From contig QHYE01000039.1 of the NCBI GenBank assembly GCA_003224055.1, forward strand, positions 1-48,653: DNA of 48,653 nucleotides, read 5' to 3'. The notes under the pieces are model-generated. The model was not told the DNA's origin. It searched no databases and saw only the letters and a list, made by a program, of their open reading frames with translations. Positions 25,086 to 33,831 of this stretch are shown one piece after another. The number at the start of each line of letters is the position of its first letter. The stretch's first letter is position 1. The position numbers were made by a program, and so were the translations under genes. Source of the stretch: Acidobacteriota bacterium. Lineage in GTDB: Bacteria; Acidobacteriota; Terriglobia; Acidiferrales; UBA7541.

Positions 25086-26171
25086 TTGAAAGTAGTTGCA
25101 CGTCCGCGCTTCCGATCCGCAGCCTGCCTCGTGACCGCTGCCCTGTTGTCCGCGGCCGCGCCGTTGCGCGCACAAACTGCTTTGCCGGCGGCCACCTCCC
25201 CCGCCCCGCTTTTCCGTGAGATCGTTGATGAAGCCGGCCGCACTGTGCGTGTTCCTCAGCCTGTCCGTCGCATCGTTTCACTCGCTCCAAGCTTGACGGA
25301 GACCATCTACGCTCTCGGCCTCCAGGACCGCTTGGTCGGCGACACCGACTATTGCGATTACCCTCCCGATGCCCAGAAAAAAACCAAAGTTGGCGGCGCG
25401 ATCAATCCCAGTCTGGAACAGATCGCCGCTTTGCATCCGGACCTCGTTCTCATGACCAAGAGCTTGAACCGCCTTGAGACCGTTCATTCCCTCGACAATC
25501 TCGGTATTTCTTCGTATGCCACGGACCCCCACACGGTCGCCGAAATTATTTCCTCTTCCAGGAAACTCGCCGAAGTTCTGGGTTTTCCGGAAGCGGGAGA
25601 ACGGATTGCCGCTGATATGCAGCGTCGTCTCGCGGGTTTGCACGAACGGATCGGCGCTTTGCCGCCAAAGCGCGTCCTCTTCGCCGTTTGGACCGAGCCG
25701 CTCATCTCCATCGGCAAGGACACCTTTATCGCCGACGCCATGCGCCGCGCTGGGGCGGTCTCCATTGTCGATTCCTCTCTGAACTGGCCGCAGGTGAGCC
25801 TCGAAGAAGTTGCCCGCCTGCAGCCGGATTTTCTCGTTTTCGCCGCATCTCACTCAGAGACGATCGCGCCTCAGTTCGAATCGCTCGCCGGCCTCCCCGC
25901 GTGGCAAATTCTCGATGCCATTCGGAATCATCGCTTCGCTGTGATTAGCGATGCCGTGAACCGCCCAGCTCCTCGCATCGTTTCTGCGATCGAGGATCTC
26001 GCGCGCCAGCTTCACCCCGAGGCATTCGCCGATAAGCCGGCGGGAGGCAAGGAAATCTTGGAGAAGGAGCATCCGCTTCCTCCGCCGGGTTTTATTTCAG
26101 CTGTATTTCCCATCGCCGATTCGTTCCCGTTAGACACTATCAGCCGCGGAGCTTGCCTATGCGCCCGGTAA
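25086..26171 (+). CDS. btuF: Cobalamin ABC transporter substrate-binding protein
   Basis: A periplasmic binding protein of the TroA/BtuF fold. I chose the TTG at 25086 (361 residues) because it follows a GGGGGA site and the riboswitch terminator, and gives a signal peptide (RSAACLVTAALLSAAAPLRA). The more upstream frame would start inside the terminator. The mature protein has VRRIVSLAPSLTETIYALG, DYCDYPPDAQ and AALHPDLVLM, all typical of BtuF-like proteins, and a glycine-poor linker helix between two lobes. It overlaps btuC by 13 bp. The riboswitch upstream identifies the ligand as a corrinoid. Confidence 0.9.
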   Translation: MKVVARPRFRSAACLVTAALLSAAAPLRAQTALPAATSPAPLFREIVDEAGRTVRVPQPVRRIVSLAPSLTETIYALGLQDRLVGDTDYCDYPPDAQKKTKVGGAINPSLEQIAALHPDLVLMTKSLNRLETVHSLDNLGISSYATDPHTVAEIISSSRKLAEVLGFPEAGERIAADMQRRLAGLHERIGALPPKRVLFAVWTEPLISIGKDTFIADAMRRAGAVSIVDSSLNWPQVSLEEVARLQPDFLVFAASHSETIAPQFESLAGLPAWQILDAIRNHRFAVISDAVNRPAPRIVSAIEDLARQLHPEAFADKPAGGKEILEKEHPLPPPGFISAVFPIADSFPLDTISRGACLCAR

Positions 26172-27199
26172 CACTCCGCCGCATCTTTCTTCAATGCTCC
26201 ATCCTTGTCGTGATCCTGTTCGTAGTCGTCGTCATCGCGCTGAAATTCGGGGCGGTTCCCGTTTCTCTCTATGCGCTGGGACACGATTTGCTCCGCGTCC
26301 TTTTCGGCCAGAGCAGCCAAATTTCCAGCGACTACGGTTTGATCGTCGTGAATATCCGCCTGCCGCGCATTCTCCTCGCCATCCTTGTCGGCGCCTCTCT
26401 CTCCGTGGCGGGCACCAGCTTCCAGGCCCTGCTGCGCAATCCGCTCGCTGATCCGTACGTGCTGGGAGTTTCCAGCGGGGCCGCGCTCGGCGCCATCCTT
26501 GCCCTGATTGCCGAACCGTATCTCGCACTCTCTCCCGCGCTCAGCGCTTTACTCACGCCGCTCGGCGCGTTTCTCGGCGCGGCCGCGACCGTCGCCGCGG
26601 TCTACGTACTTGGCCGCCGCGAAGGCCAAATCGACAGCTCCACGCTGCTTCTCGGCGGCGTCATCACCGCCTCTTTCCTCTCCGCCATCATCACCTTCCT
26701 CATGAGCACCATCACCTCCGGAAATACTCGTGGCATGGCCTTCTGGCTCATGGGCAATCTCTCCACCTCTTTTCAAAAGAGTGTTTACTGGTTTCTTGGA
26801 ATTGGCTTTTTCGTCGCTGCCGGCGCGATTTACACCACCGCCAACGATCTGAATTTGCTTCTCGCTGGTGAAAAGGAAGCTATGCATCTCGGAGTGGACG
26901 TCCCCCGCGTGCGCCTGGTTGTCTATATTGCCGCGTCTTTTCTGACCGGGCTGGCCGTTTCCGTGAGCGGTGCCGTAGGCTACGTCGGACTCATCGTCCC
27001 CCACGTCATGCGCCTCATTTTCGGTTCCGATCACCGGACTTTGTTGCCCACCGCCGCGCTTGGCGGAGCCATCGCCGTGGTATTTGCCGATACCCTCGCG
27101 CGTACCATTGTTGCGCCAACCGAGCTCGCCGTCGGCGCGGTCACTGCCATCGTTGGCGCGCCGCTATTCATTTATCTCCTCCGCCGGAGACTCGCATGA
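26159..27199 (+). CDS. btuC: Cobalamin ABC transporter permease (FecCD family)
   Basis: A 346-residue permease with about ten membrane segments. The ATG at 26159 has GGAG seven bases upstream. Family motifs are NIRLPRILLAILVGASLSVAG, LLRNPLADPYVLGVSSGAALGA and, near the C-terminus, GLIVPHVMRLIFGSDHR. It overlaps btuF upstream and btuD downstream (ATGA), so the three subunits are translated together. FecCD permeases also serve siderophores; the riboswitch argues for cobalamin. Confidence 0.92.
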   Translation: MRPVTLRRIFLQCSILVVILFVVVVIALKFGAVPVSLYALGHDLLRVLFGQSSQISSDYGLIVVNIRLPRILLAILVGASLSVAGTSFQALLRNPLADPYVLGVSSGAALGAILALIAEPYLALSPALSALLTPLGAFLGAAATVAAVYVLGRREGQIDSSTLLLGGVITASFLSAIITFLMSTITSGNTRGMAFWLMGNLSTSFQKSVYWFLGIGFFVAAGAIYTTANDLNLLLAGEKEAMHLGVDVPRVRLVVYIAASFLTGLAVSVSGAVGYVGLIVPHVMRLIFGSDHRTLLPTAALGGAIAVVFADTLARTIVAPTELAVGAVTAIVGAPLFIYLLRRRLA

Positions 27200-28053
27200 G
27201 CGGCGGATCAGTTCTCGCGCGCAATGCAAACGAGGCAACTCGCTCCAGCGCCGACGCCCGTCTCAGCGTCGAACAAGTCAGCTACGCCTATTCCGCGAAT
27301 CCCACACAAGCCCCCCTATTCACGCTGGAGGCCACCAGTTTCCAGGCCAAGCCCGGCGAAGTCGTCGCCATCCTCGGTCCCAACGCCAGCGGCAAATCCA
27401 CGCTCCTGAAATTAATTGCCGGTGCGCTCGCGCCTCTTTCCGGTCGAATTCTTCTCAACGGATTTGTCACCCATTCGCTCACGCCGCGAACGCGCGCGCA
27501 GCGCATCGCTGTTGTTCAGCAGGAAAGTCTTTTGCTCTTCCCCTCGCGCGTCTGGGAATTTGTTCTCCAGGGCCGCCATGCCCATGGCCGCTCGTTGCGG
27601 TTCGAATCGGATGACGACGTCATGATCGCCAAAAATGCTCTCGCCCAGGTCGGGGCCGCCGATTTGAGCGACCGCTCGATGGACCAAATCTCGGGTGGAG
27701 AAAAGCAGCGCGTGATTCTCGCGCGCGCTTTGGCTCAGCAGCCGCTGCTTCTCCTGCTTGATGAGCCGACTCTTCACCTCGACATTGCCGCGCAAGTTGA
27801 TCTTCTGCATACCTTGCGCAGGCTCGCCGCTGAAAATCGCTACACCGTCGTCGTCGTCACCCACGAGCTGAATCTCGCAGCCGAATACACAGATCAGATC
27901 GTCTTGATGCAGCGTGGCCGCTGCTTGCGCGTCGGTCCGCCCTCCAGCATTTACCAGCGCGAATTGCTCGAACAGGTTTTTCAGACTCCGCTCACCGTGG
28001 AGCTCGGCCCTTCCGGCCGGCCGCGCGTGACGGTTTTATCGGACAGGCAGTAG
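27196..28053 (+). CDS. btuD: Cobalamin ABC transporter ATP-binding protein
   Basis: A 285-residue ATPase. Walker A is GPNASGKST, the signature is ISGGEKQR, Walker B is LLLLDEPTLHLD and the switch histidine is in VVTHELNLAA. The EFVLQGRHAHG segment after the Q-loop is typical of FecE/BtuD-type ATPases. The start overlaps the btuC stop (ATGA). It is the last gene of the first B12 unit; a second riboswitch-like element follows about 60 bp later. Confidence 0.92.
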   Translation: MSGGSVLARNANEATRSSADARLSVEQVSYAYSANPTQAPLFTLEATSFQAKPGEVVAILGPNASGKSTLLKLIAGALAPLSGRILLNGFVTHSLTPRTRAQRIAVVQQESLLLFPSRVWEFVLQGRHAHGRSLRFESDDDVMIAKNALAQVGAADLSDRSMDQISGGEKQRVILARALAQQPLLLLLDEPTLHLDIAAQVDLLHTLRRLAAENRYTVVVVTHELNLAAEYTDQIVLMQRGRCLRVGPPSSIYQRELLEQVFQTPLTVELGPSGRPRVTVLSDRQ

Positions 28054-28111
28054 CAGTTTCATCGTCAACCTCAGCCCTGCGGCCCTGCGCCGCGGACCAC
28101 ATTCACCGCAG

Positions 28112-28293
28112 ACTTCGTGCTCGGGAAGACGGTTTGGTGACCCTGCTTCGATCCGGATCACCAAGAGAGCCGTCGCCGCCGCGCGACTGTAAGGCGGAGT
28201 CGGTCGCTTAGCGAACGCAGTTAAATAAACTCGCTTCGCGGCCGCACTTGCAAAGTCAACGAGCGAACCACTGTGGTGCTCCACCCATTTTTT
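28112..28293 (+). ncRNA. Second, divergent cobalamin-riboswitch-like element
   Basis: Upstream of the BtuB-like gene, the pieces of a cobalamin aptamer appear in order: a GGGAAG box (28123-28128), GACGG...CCGTC pairing around an inner GGTGA...TCACC hairpin, then GCGACTGTAAGGCGG, a longer than usual variable arm, and a weakly conserved B12-box-like AAGTCAACGAGCGAACC. A short GTGG-TGCT-CCAC hairpin followed by CCATTTTTTT may be the terminator. The match is weaker than for the first element. Confidence 0.55.
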
Positions 28294-28333
28294 TCGCGGG
28301 TGGCGCTGCGGGAAGGCCGCTCGTCAGTTCCCT

Positions 28334-28359
28334 GTAGGCGCCGGGCTTCAGCCCGGTCC
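28334..28359. repeat. Intergenic palindromic repeat, GTAGG type, copy 1
   Basis: GTAGGC is followed by the palindrome CCGGGCTTCAGCCCGG (28341-28356). Three other intergenic elements in the window start with the same GTAGG lead and continue into a different palindrome. Confidence 0.55.
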
Positions 28360-28481
28360 GCCCGCTCGGAACGCGTACTACCGCCAAGCCAGGAGACCGG
28401 CGAACTCTGCAGCCCGTGCGACCTTCATCCATCGCACAGGACAACCTTCAAGCTCCCGCGCGAGAGGGAGCGGAGGACAAA

Positions 28482-30749
28482 ATGAAACCGACTGTTCTTC
28501 GCAAACTGTTCCAACTTTTGCTGTTCGCGTTTGTGTGCTGCAGTTCTTCCCTCGCCCAAAGTGATATCTCCGACGTTCATCTCCTGGGCACATTGCTCGA
28601 CGCCAGCGGTGCAGGTGTTGGCGGGGCGCGCGTAACCGCGCAATTGGAGCGGGTCCCTAATGCCCGTGTCTGGGCTGCGACTTCATCCGCGGACGGCGCA
28701 TACACCCTTACGTTTCCCGCCGGCCGCTATCACGTTCAGTTTGTGCGCTTGCCGTTTGCGTCACGCGATTTCGTGCTGGACTTCAACGCGAATCAGCAGC
28801 GAATCCTCGATCTCAGACTTCAGCTCGAACGCCTTGCCGCCAGCGTTGTGGTTACTGCTCAAGCCGAGCCGACCCTCGCGCAAGAAACCACGGCATCCGT
28901 CACCGTAATCACGCGCGATGAAATCGAAGCGCGCCAGTCTGTGACGCTGCCGGACTTGCTTCTATTCGTCCCCGGCATGGCCATCGCCCGCACCGGGGCG
29001 GAGGGTGGCTCCGCCTCCGTGTTTCTCAATGGCGGAAACTCAAGCTACACAAAGGTGCTCGTCGACGGGGCTACCGTGAATGAACCGGGGAACGCCGTCG
29101 ATTTCTCCAATTTCACGCTGGACAACATTGACAAGGTGGAAGTCGTGCGCGGCGCCGAAAGCGCGCTTTATGGAACCGACGCGGTCGCAGGCGTCATTCA
29201 GGTTTTCACGCACCGCGGCACCACGCGCACTCCGGAGTGCACTCTCTTCGGAGAAGGCGGCAGTTTCTCCACCCGACGCGGCGGCGGCCAGATCAGCAGC
29301 CTGCTGGGTGCATTCGACTATTCCGCCGCGGCATCCTATTTCCAGACCCAGGGTCAGGGACCGAACAACCGTTTTCTTAACCGCACGCTCTCCGGCAATT
29401 TTGGCTACAGCTTCAGCGATTCGAATCAGGTTCGCCTGACGCTGCGCAATAACGACAGCGATGCCGGCATCCCCGGCCAGACACTGCTCGTGCCTCCCAA
29501 CCTGGATCAGCGCAACGTACTGCACTTCTTCAGCTCCAGTGCTCGCTGGAACTTCACGACCAGCACGCACTGGCACCACGAAATCAGCGGCGGCGAATCC
29601 TACAATCATGAGTTCAACTCTAATGCGCTTGCCGATTTCTTCGACGCGAACGATCCTTTTTGCGCGCCCCGCTCACCTGCCGCGGTCCCCGCGATTACCT
29701 GCGATTTCCCCTTTGTCGGAACCAATCAATACAATCGCAGCAGTTTCCACGCGCAGTCGAGTTACCTGCTTCCGAGGTTTGGCGCGACGGCGGGCTATCA
29801 GTACGAAGTCGAAAACGGTTACGTCAGCGCCCTCAACCTTAGCCACGCGCGGCGCAATAACCAGGGCGGTTTCCTCGATTTTCGCTACCTTCCTCATCCC
29901 CGCGTATCGCTGAATTTCGGTCTGCGCGCAGAGGCCAATGCCAATTTCGGCACGCGCGTTGTGCCCCGTGCAGGAACTTCGTTGGCCTTGAGGCAGGGCA
30001 AGGGTTTCTTCGGGGATACGCGTCTTCGCGCCTTTTACGGACAAGGAATCAAAGAGCCGCGATTCGATCAAACCTTTGGAAGCAACGCCTGCTTTCCTGG
30101 CAACCCGTCGTTGCGGCCTGAGCGAAGCAAAACATGGAGTGTCGGCCTGGAGCAGAAGCTGGCCTCGGATCGCATGATCTTCTCTGCCGATTACTTTTCA
30201 AATCGTTTTTATGACATCGTCAGTTTCGAGTCCACTGCCCCGCCGCCTGGAAGCAGCTGCGGCTTTTTTGGCACCTTCTTCAACACGGATCTTGCTCGAG
30301 CGCGAGGACTCAACCTGACCGCGGTTGCCCGCCCCCTGCGTTGGCTTTCCGTCGGCGGCAATTATACTCATGACGACAGTCGTGTCCTGGTTTCTCCAAG
30401 CGCGTTTGATCCCGCGCTGATTGCGGGTAATCGTCTCATCCGCCGGCCTCCCAATTCCGGATCTCTCACGTTGAACGCTGCGTTTCGGCGCCTCAATGTG
30501 AATCTTGCCGGCTATTTTACCGGCGTGCGCACCGATAGTGACTTTCTTTTTGTCGGACTCAATCTCACACGAAATCCCGGCTACTCCCGTTTCGATCTCG
30601 CCACCAGTTACAACCTCGGACGCGGCGTCTCGATCTATGCCCGGGCCACCAATCTTCTCGATAGGTTGTATCAGGACGCGCTCGGCTATCCCGCACTCGG
30701 CCGCGATGTGCGCGTTGGCATGAACTACCGCTTCAGCGGTAGGAACTAA
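28482..30749 (+). CDS. btuB: BtuB-like TonB-dependent outer-membrane receptor
   Basis: About 755 residues from ATG 28482, with GGAGG five bases upstream. A signal peptide (LFQLLLFAFVCCSSSLAQ) is followed by a carboxypeptidase-regulatory-like beta domain (about 28-100). The plug domain contains TASVTVITRDEIEARQS and LPDLLLFVPGM, then KVEVVRGAESALYGTDAVAGVIQVF, and a 22-strand-type barrel runs to the C-terminal LGRDVRVGMNYRFSGRN. Imports a corrinoid across the outer membrane using TonB energy; the cobalamin assignment rests on the riboswitch-like leader and the btuFCD genes just upstream. The extra N-terminal regulatory domain is absent from E. coli BtuB and common in Acidobacteriota receptors. 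Confidence 0.85.
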   Translation: MKPTVLRKLFQLLLFAFVCCSSSLAQSDISDVHLLGTLLDASGAGVGGARVTAQLERVPNARVWAATSSADGAYTLTFPAGRYHVQFVRLPFASRDFVLDFNANQQRILDLRLQLERLAASVVVTAQAEPTLAQETTASVTVITRDEIEARQSVTLPDLLLFVPGMAIARTGAEGGSASVFLNGGNSSYTKVLVDGATVNEPGNAVDFSNFTLDNIDKVEVVRGAESALYGTDAVAGVIQVFTHRGTTRTPECTLFGEGGSFSTRRGGGQISSLLGAFDYSAAASYFQTQGQGPNNRFLNRTLSGNFGYSFSDSNQVRLTLRNNDSDAGIPGQTLLVPPNLDQRNVLHFFSSSARWNFTTSTHWHHEISGGESYNHEFNSNALADFFDANDPFCAPRSPAAVPAITCDFPFVGTNQYNRSSFHAQSSYLLPRFGATAGYQYEVENGYVSALNLSHARRNNQGGFLDFRYLPHPRVSLNFGLRAEANANFGTRVVPRAGTSLALRQGKGFFGDTRLRAFYGQGIKEPRFDQTFGSNACFPGNPSLRPERSKTWSVGLEQKLASDRMIFSADYFSNRFYDIVSFESTAPPPGSSCGFFGTFFNTDLARARGLNLTAVARPLRWLSVGGNYTHDDSRVLVSPSAFDPALIAGNRLIRRPPNSGSLTLNAAFRRLNVNLAGYFTGVRTDSDFLFVGLNLTRNPGYSRFDLATSYNLGRGVSIYARATNLLDRLYQDALGYPALGRDVRVGMNYRFSGRN

Positions 30750-30820
30750 GCTCTTTCTTCGAAGAGGTGCAGCACTGGCGCGCCCCTTCCAAGCAAGTGC
30801 CATACCATTTGGAGATTCTC

Positions 30821-31510
30821 TTGACGACATCGGAACCCATCCTCTTCTGCTGGAGCGGCGGAAAAGACAGCGCCGTGGCGCTGCACACGCTGCTCCAGCA
30901 GAAGCAATTCCACGTCGCCGCCCTTCTCGCCACCGTCACCGAAGGCTACGACCGCATCGCCATGCACGGCGTTCGCCGCGAACTTCTCCACCGCCAGGCG
31001 GACTCTCTCCACTTGCCGCTTCACGAAGTCTCCATCCCTCCGCAGTGTGTCAACCCCATCTACGAGGCCCGCATGGAGCAAGCCCTCCGCCTCTTCTATG
31101 GCCAGGGCGTTCGAAAAGTCGCCTTCGGCGATGTCTTCCTCGAAGACCTCCGCGCCTACCGCGAAAAAAACCTCGCCCGCATCGGCATGACCGCCCTTTT
31201 TCCCATCTGGAAGCGCAACACCCGCGAACTGATTCGCTATTTCCACGAACAGCATTTCCGAGCCATCGCCGCTTGCGTCGATTCGAAAGTTCTCGATCCC
31301 AGCTTCGCTGGCCGCGAACTGAACGAATCCTTCTTCCGCGATCTCCCGCCGCACGCGGACCCTTGCGGCGAAAACGGTGAATTCCACACCTTCGTTTTTG
31401 ACGGCCCGATTTTTCAATTTCCCATTCCCATTCGAGCAGGGGAAGTCGTGAACCGCGATGGCTTTATCTTTTGTGATCTACTACCCCAACTGGAGGAAGC
31501 AACAAAATGA
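30821..31510 (+). CDS. DUF71/COG2102 PP-loop ATP pyrophosphatase (Dph6-like), putative B12 salvage
   Basis: About 230 residues; the TTG at 30821 has GGAG six bases upstream. The N-terminal PP-loop reads CWSGGKDSAVAL, which places it in the DUF71/COG2102 family whose archaeal and eukaryotic members are diphthine-ammonia ligases. Further family landmarks are HGVRRELLHRQADSLHLPL, KVAFGDVFLEDLRAYRE and a C-terminal ENGEFHTFVFDGP. Bacteria lack diphthamide, and comparative genomics has predicted a B12 salvage role for a bacterial branch. Its place between btuB and the next membrane gene, with an ATGA overlap, agrees with that prediction. An amide-forming step on a corrinoid side chain is one possible reaction, but this is inference. 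Confidence 0.83.
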   Translation: MTTSEPILFCWSGGKDSAVALHTLLQQKQFHVAALLATVTEGYDRIAMHGVRRELLHRQADSLHLPLHEVSIPPQCVNPIYEARMEQALRLFYGQGVRKVAFGDVFLEDLRAYREKNLARIGMTALFPIWKRNTRELIRYFHEQHFRAIAACVDSKVLDPSFAGRELNESFFRDLPPHADPCGENGEFHTFVFDGPIFQFPIPIRAGEVVNRDGFIFCDLLPQLEEATK

Positions 31511-32064
31511 ACGCCCAAATATCTCAGAAAGAAACTCTGCTCTACCGCACGCTGCTCGCTCTCGCCCTGATTGTTCTCGCCGCCGCCTTGCGCATCGCTC
31601 CGCATCCTTGGAACTTCACTCCCGTTGGCGCGATGGCGCTCTTCGCGGGTGCCCTGATCCGCGATCGCCGTCTGGCGTTTCTATTCCCCTTGCTCGCTCT
31701 TTTCGCCGGCGACCTTTTCGTTGGTTTCCACAAACTGATGTTCGTCGTTTACGCCAGCTTCCTCGTCAACGTCGCAATCGGTCTCTGGCTTCGCGATCGC
31801 CGCACCATCGCGCGCATTAGCCTCGCCACGCTCCTCGGCGCCATCCAGTTCTTCCTCGTCACCAATTTCGCCGTCTGGCAATTCCTCAGCGGCTTCCCGC
31901 ACACCGCCTCCGGCCTCCTCGCCTGTTACATCGCCGGCATCCCGCTCTTCTGGAACACTCTAGCCGGTGACGCCTTCTATTCCACGCTCCTCTTCGGCGG
32001 CCACGCCCTCGCCGAGCGTTTCATTCCTTCGCTGCGGCCGTTTGACCGGCGAGCCTCGGCCTAG
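31507..32064 (+). CDS. DUF6580-like integral membrane protein
   Basis: A 185-residue membrane protein with about five hydrophobic helices and a short polar N-terminus. The pattern RIAPHPWNFTPVGAMALFAG and the Asp in LLALFAGDLFVG look like DUF6580. It starts within the stop codon of the DUF71 gene (ATGA), with GGAGG ten bases upstream, so the two are coupled. Its position at the end of the cobalamin locus suggests a role in corrinoid or cobalt movement, perhaps like an S-component of an ECF transporter, but no energising partner is nearby. The family assignment is from memory of the motif only. Confidence 0.72.
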   Translation: MNAQISQKETLLYRTLLALALIVLAAALRIAPHPWNFTPVGAMALFAGALIRDRRLAFLFPLLALFAGDLFVGFHKLMFVVYASFLVNVAIGLWLRDRRTIARISLATLLGAIQFFLVTNFAVWQFLSGFPHTASGLLACYIAGIPLFWNTLAGDAFYSTLLFGGHALAERFIPSLRPFDRRASA

Positions 32065-32083
32065 CTAATTTCCTGTGTAACCT

Positions 32084-32108
32084 GTAGGGGCGCAGCATCG
32101 CTGCACCC
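32084..32108. repeat. Intergenic palindromic repeat, GTAGG type, copy 2
   Basis: GTAGGGGC is followed by GCAGC-ATC-GCTGC (32092-32104) and ACCC. It has the same lead as the elements at 28334, 33730 and 33832. Confidence 0.5.
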
Positions 32109-32141
32109 TCTTCCGTTGAGAACTGGCAACCCTGCCGATGC

Positions 32142-32147
32142 TATAAT
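32142..32147 (+). promoter_or_regulatory. Extended -10 box of gatB
   Basis: TATAAT (32142-32147), preceded by TGC as an extended -10. The start of transcription would fall about 32154, only some six bases before ATG 32160. No Shine-Dalgarno sequence is present, so the transcript may be leaderless. The upstream TTGAGA is 20 bp away, a poor spacing. Confidence 0.6.
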
Positions 32148-32159
32148 CCTCGTTCCCTT

Positions 32160-33683
32160 ATGCCGAAATCCACTCCAGAGGCAGCCTCCCTCGCGCCCGA
32201 TGTCCTCGCCAAATACGAGCCCGTCATCGGCCTGGAAGTCCACGTCCAACTCCTCACCCGCACAAAAATCTTCTGCGGCTGCTCCACGCGCTTCGGCGAT
32301 CCGCCCAACACCAACGTCTGCCCCGTGTGTCTCGGCCTCCCTGGCACTCTCCCCGTCCTCAATAAGCGCGCCGTCGAAATGGCCATGCGTGCCTCGCTCG
32401 CCCTGAATTGCACCGTCCACGACCACTCGCGCTTCGCCCGCAAAAATTATTTCTATCCCGACCTGCCCAAGGGCTACCAAATCTCCCAATACGAATTGCC
32501 CCTCGCCACCAACGGCCATCTCGAGATCGAAGTCGCCGGCCTGCCCGCCGCGGCGGGCGCAAGAAAACGTATCGGCATCACGCGCCTCCATCTCGAGGAA
32601 GACGCCGCGAAAAATCTTCACGAGGGCTTCTCGCAATCCGCCACCAAGGCCTACATTGACTACAACCGCTGCGGCACTCCGCTCAGCGAAATCGTTTCCG
32701 ACCCGGACATGCGCACGCCCGACGAGGCCTACGCCTACCTCACCACCCTCCGCCAAATCCTCCTCTATACCGGCGTCAGCGACGTCAACATGGAGGAAGG
32801 CTCGCTCCGCTGTGACGCCAACGTCAGCGTCCGCCTCCGCGGCGCGAAAGAATTCGGAACCAAAGTCGAAGTAAAAAATCTCAACTCTTTTCGCTATCTC
32901 CAAAAAGCCCTCGAATTCGAAATCGAGCGCCACATCGCCGTCCTCGAATCCGGCGGCCGCATCGCGCAGGAAACCCGCCTCTGGAATCAAGCCGAAGGCC
33001 ACACCGTCTCCATGCGTTCGAAAGAAAAGGCCCACGACTACCGCTATTTCCCCGAGCCGGATCTTCTGCCCGTGCACATCAGCTCCGCCTGGCGCGAAGA
33101 AGCCCGCCGCACCCTCCCCGAATTGCCCGAAGCCAAGCGCGCCCGCTTCGTCACCACCTACGGCATCACGCCCGATATCGCCGAAGTCCTCACAGACACT
33201 CAGAATCTGGCGAATTACTTTGAGGCCTCAGCCGGCTCAGCTGATCCCAAGAGAGTAGCCAATGTCATAGCTAATTGGGTCCTTGCTAGAGTTAAGGATA
33301 AAGACATTACAATCGATAAGTGGGCTGAACTTGTGCCACCATCGCAGATCGCGCGAATAGTTGCACTTCAGTCCACAGAAATATCTACTGGCGGAATAAC
33401 TATTTCAACTTCAACCGCAAGGGAAGTTTTGGGAAAGATGGCAGAGACCGGACGCACGGCAGATGAAATTGTCGCTGCCGAGGGTCTCGCACAAATCGAT
33501 GACGTCTCTGCCATCGAGCAAGCCGCCCGAGAAGTCATCGCAAAAAACCCAGACAATGTCGCCAAGTTCAAATCCGGCAACGAAGGCGTCTTCAAATTCT
33601 TCGTCGGCCAGGTCATGAAAGCCACCCACGGCCAGGCCAACCCCCAGGCCGTCAACGACATCCTGCGCAAACTGCTTTCCTAA
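32160..33683 (+). CDS. gatB: Aspartyl/glutamyl-tRNA(Asn/Gln) amidotransferase subunit B
   Basis: 507 residues, slightly longer than the usual 475-490. GatB forms the kinase/transamidase half of GatCAB and converts Glu-tRNA(Gln) or Asp-tRNA(Asn) to the amide form. Visible signatures are YEPVIGLEVHVQLLT, the zinc-site pair CGC plus CPVCLGLPG, ARKNYFYPDLPKGYQISQ, and the C-terminal YqeY-like tail (FKFFVGQVMKATHGQANPQAV). Subunits A and C are not in the window. Most of the gene uses C/G-ending codons, but codons around 33196-33490 do not (see separate entry). The reading frame is intact throughout. Confidence 0.96.
   Translation: MPKSTPEAASLAPDVLAKYEPVIGLEVHVQLLTRTKIFCGCSTRFGDPPNTNVCPVCLGLPGTLPVLNKRAVEMAMRASLALNCTVHDHSRFARKNYFYPDLPKGYQISQYELPLATNGHLEIEVAGLPAAAGARKRIGITRLHLEEDAAKNLHEGFSQSATKAYIDYNRCGTPLSEIVSDPDMRTPDEAYAYLTTLRQILLYTGVSDVNMEEGSLRCDANVSVRLRGAKEFGTKVEVKNLNSFRYLQKALEFEIERHIAVLESGGRIAQETRLWNQAEGHTVSMRSKEKAHDYRYFPEPDLLPVHISSAWREEARRTLPELPEAKRARFVTTYGITPDIAEVLTDTQNLANYFEASAGSADPKRVANVIANWVLARVKDKDITIDKWAELVPPSQIARIVALQSTEISTGGITISTSTAREVLGKMAETGRTADEIVAAEGLAQIDDVSAIEQAAREVIAKNPDNVAKFKSGNEGVFKFFVGQVMKATHGQANPQAVNDILRKLLS
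33196..33490 (+). other. Compositionally foreign patch inside gatB
   Basis: Within about 295 bp the codons switch to ATA, AGA, AGG, ACT, GCT and CTT, with many A/T third positions. The flanking gatB sequence is strongly C/G-ending. The protein still reads as GatB tail domain (KRVANVIANWVLARVKDKD to TADEIVAAEGLA). Gene conversion from another lineage, or an assembly chimera, would explain it. Confidence 0.6.
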
Positions 33684-33729
33684 TTCTTCATTGCATAATT
33701 CTGTGCTCGCCTAGCGAGCCACTCCAATC

Positions 33730-33773
33730 GTAGGGGCACGATACATCGTGCCCCGCGGGCGCGGCCCGCGCCC
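33730..33773. repeat. Intergenic palindromic repeats, GTAGG type, copy 3
   Basis: GTA is followed by a 9-bp-arm palindrome (GGGGCACGA...TCGTGCCCC, 33733-33754), then directly by a second GC-only palindrome (GGGCGCG...CGCGCCC). The two hairpins are adjacent. Confidence 0.6.
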
Positions 33774-33831
33774 TTACACGCCGGCTTGCCCTGAGTCCTT
33801 CCGACGGGCATCCTTGCCGGTCGGCTCTCCC

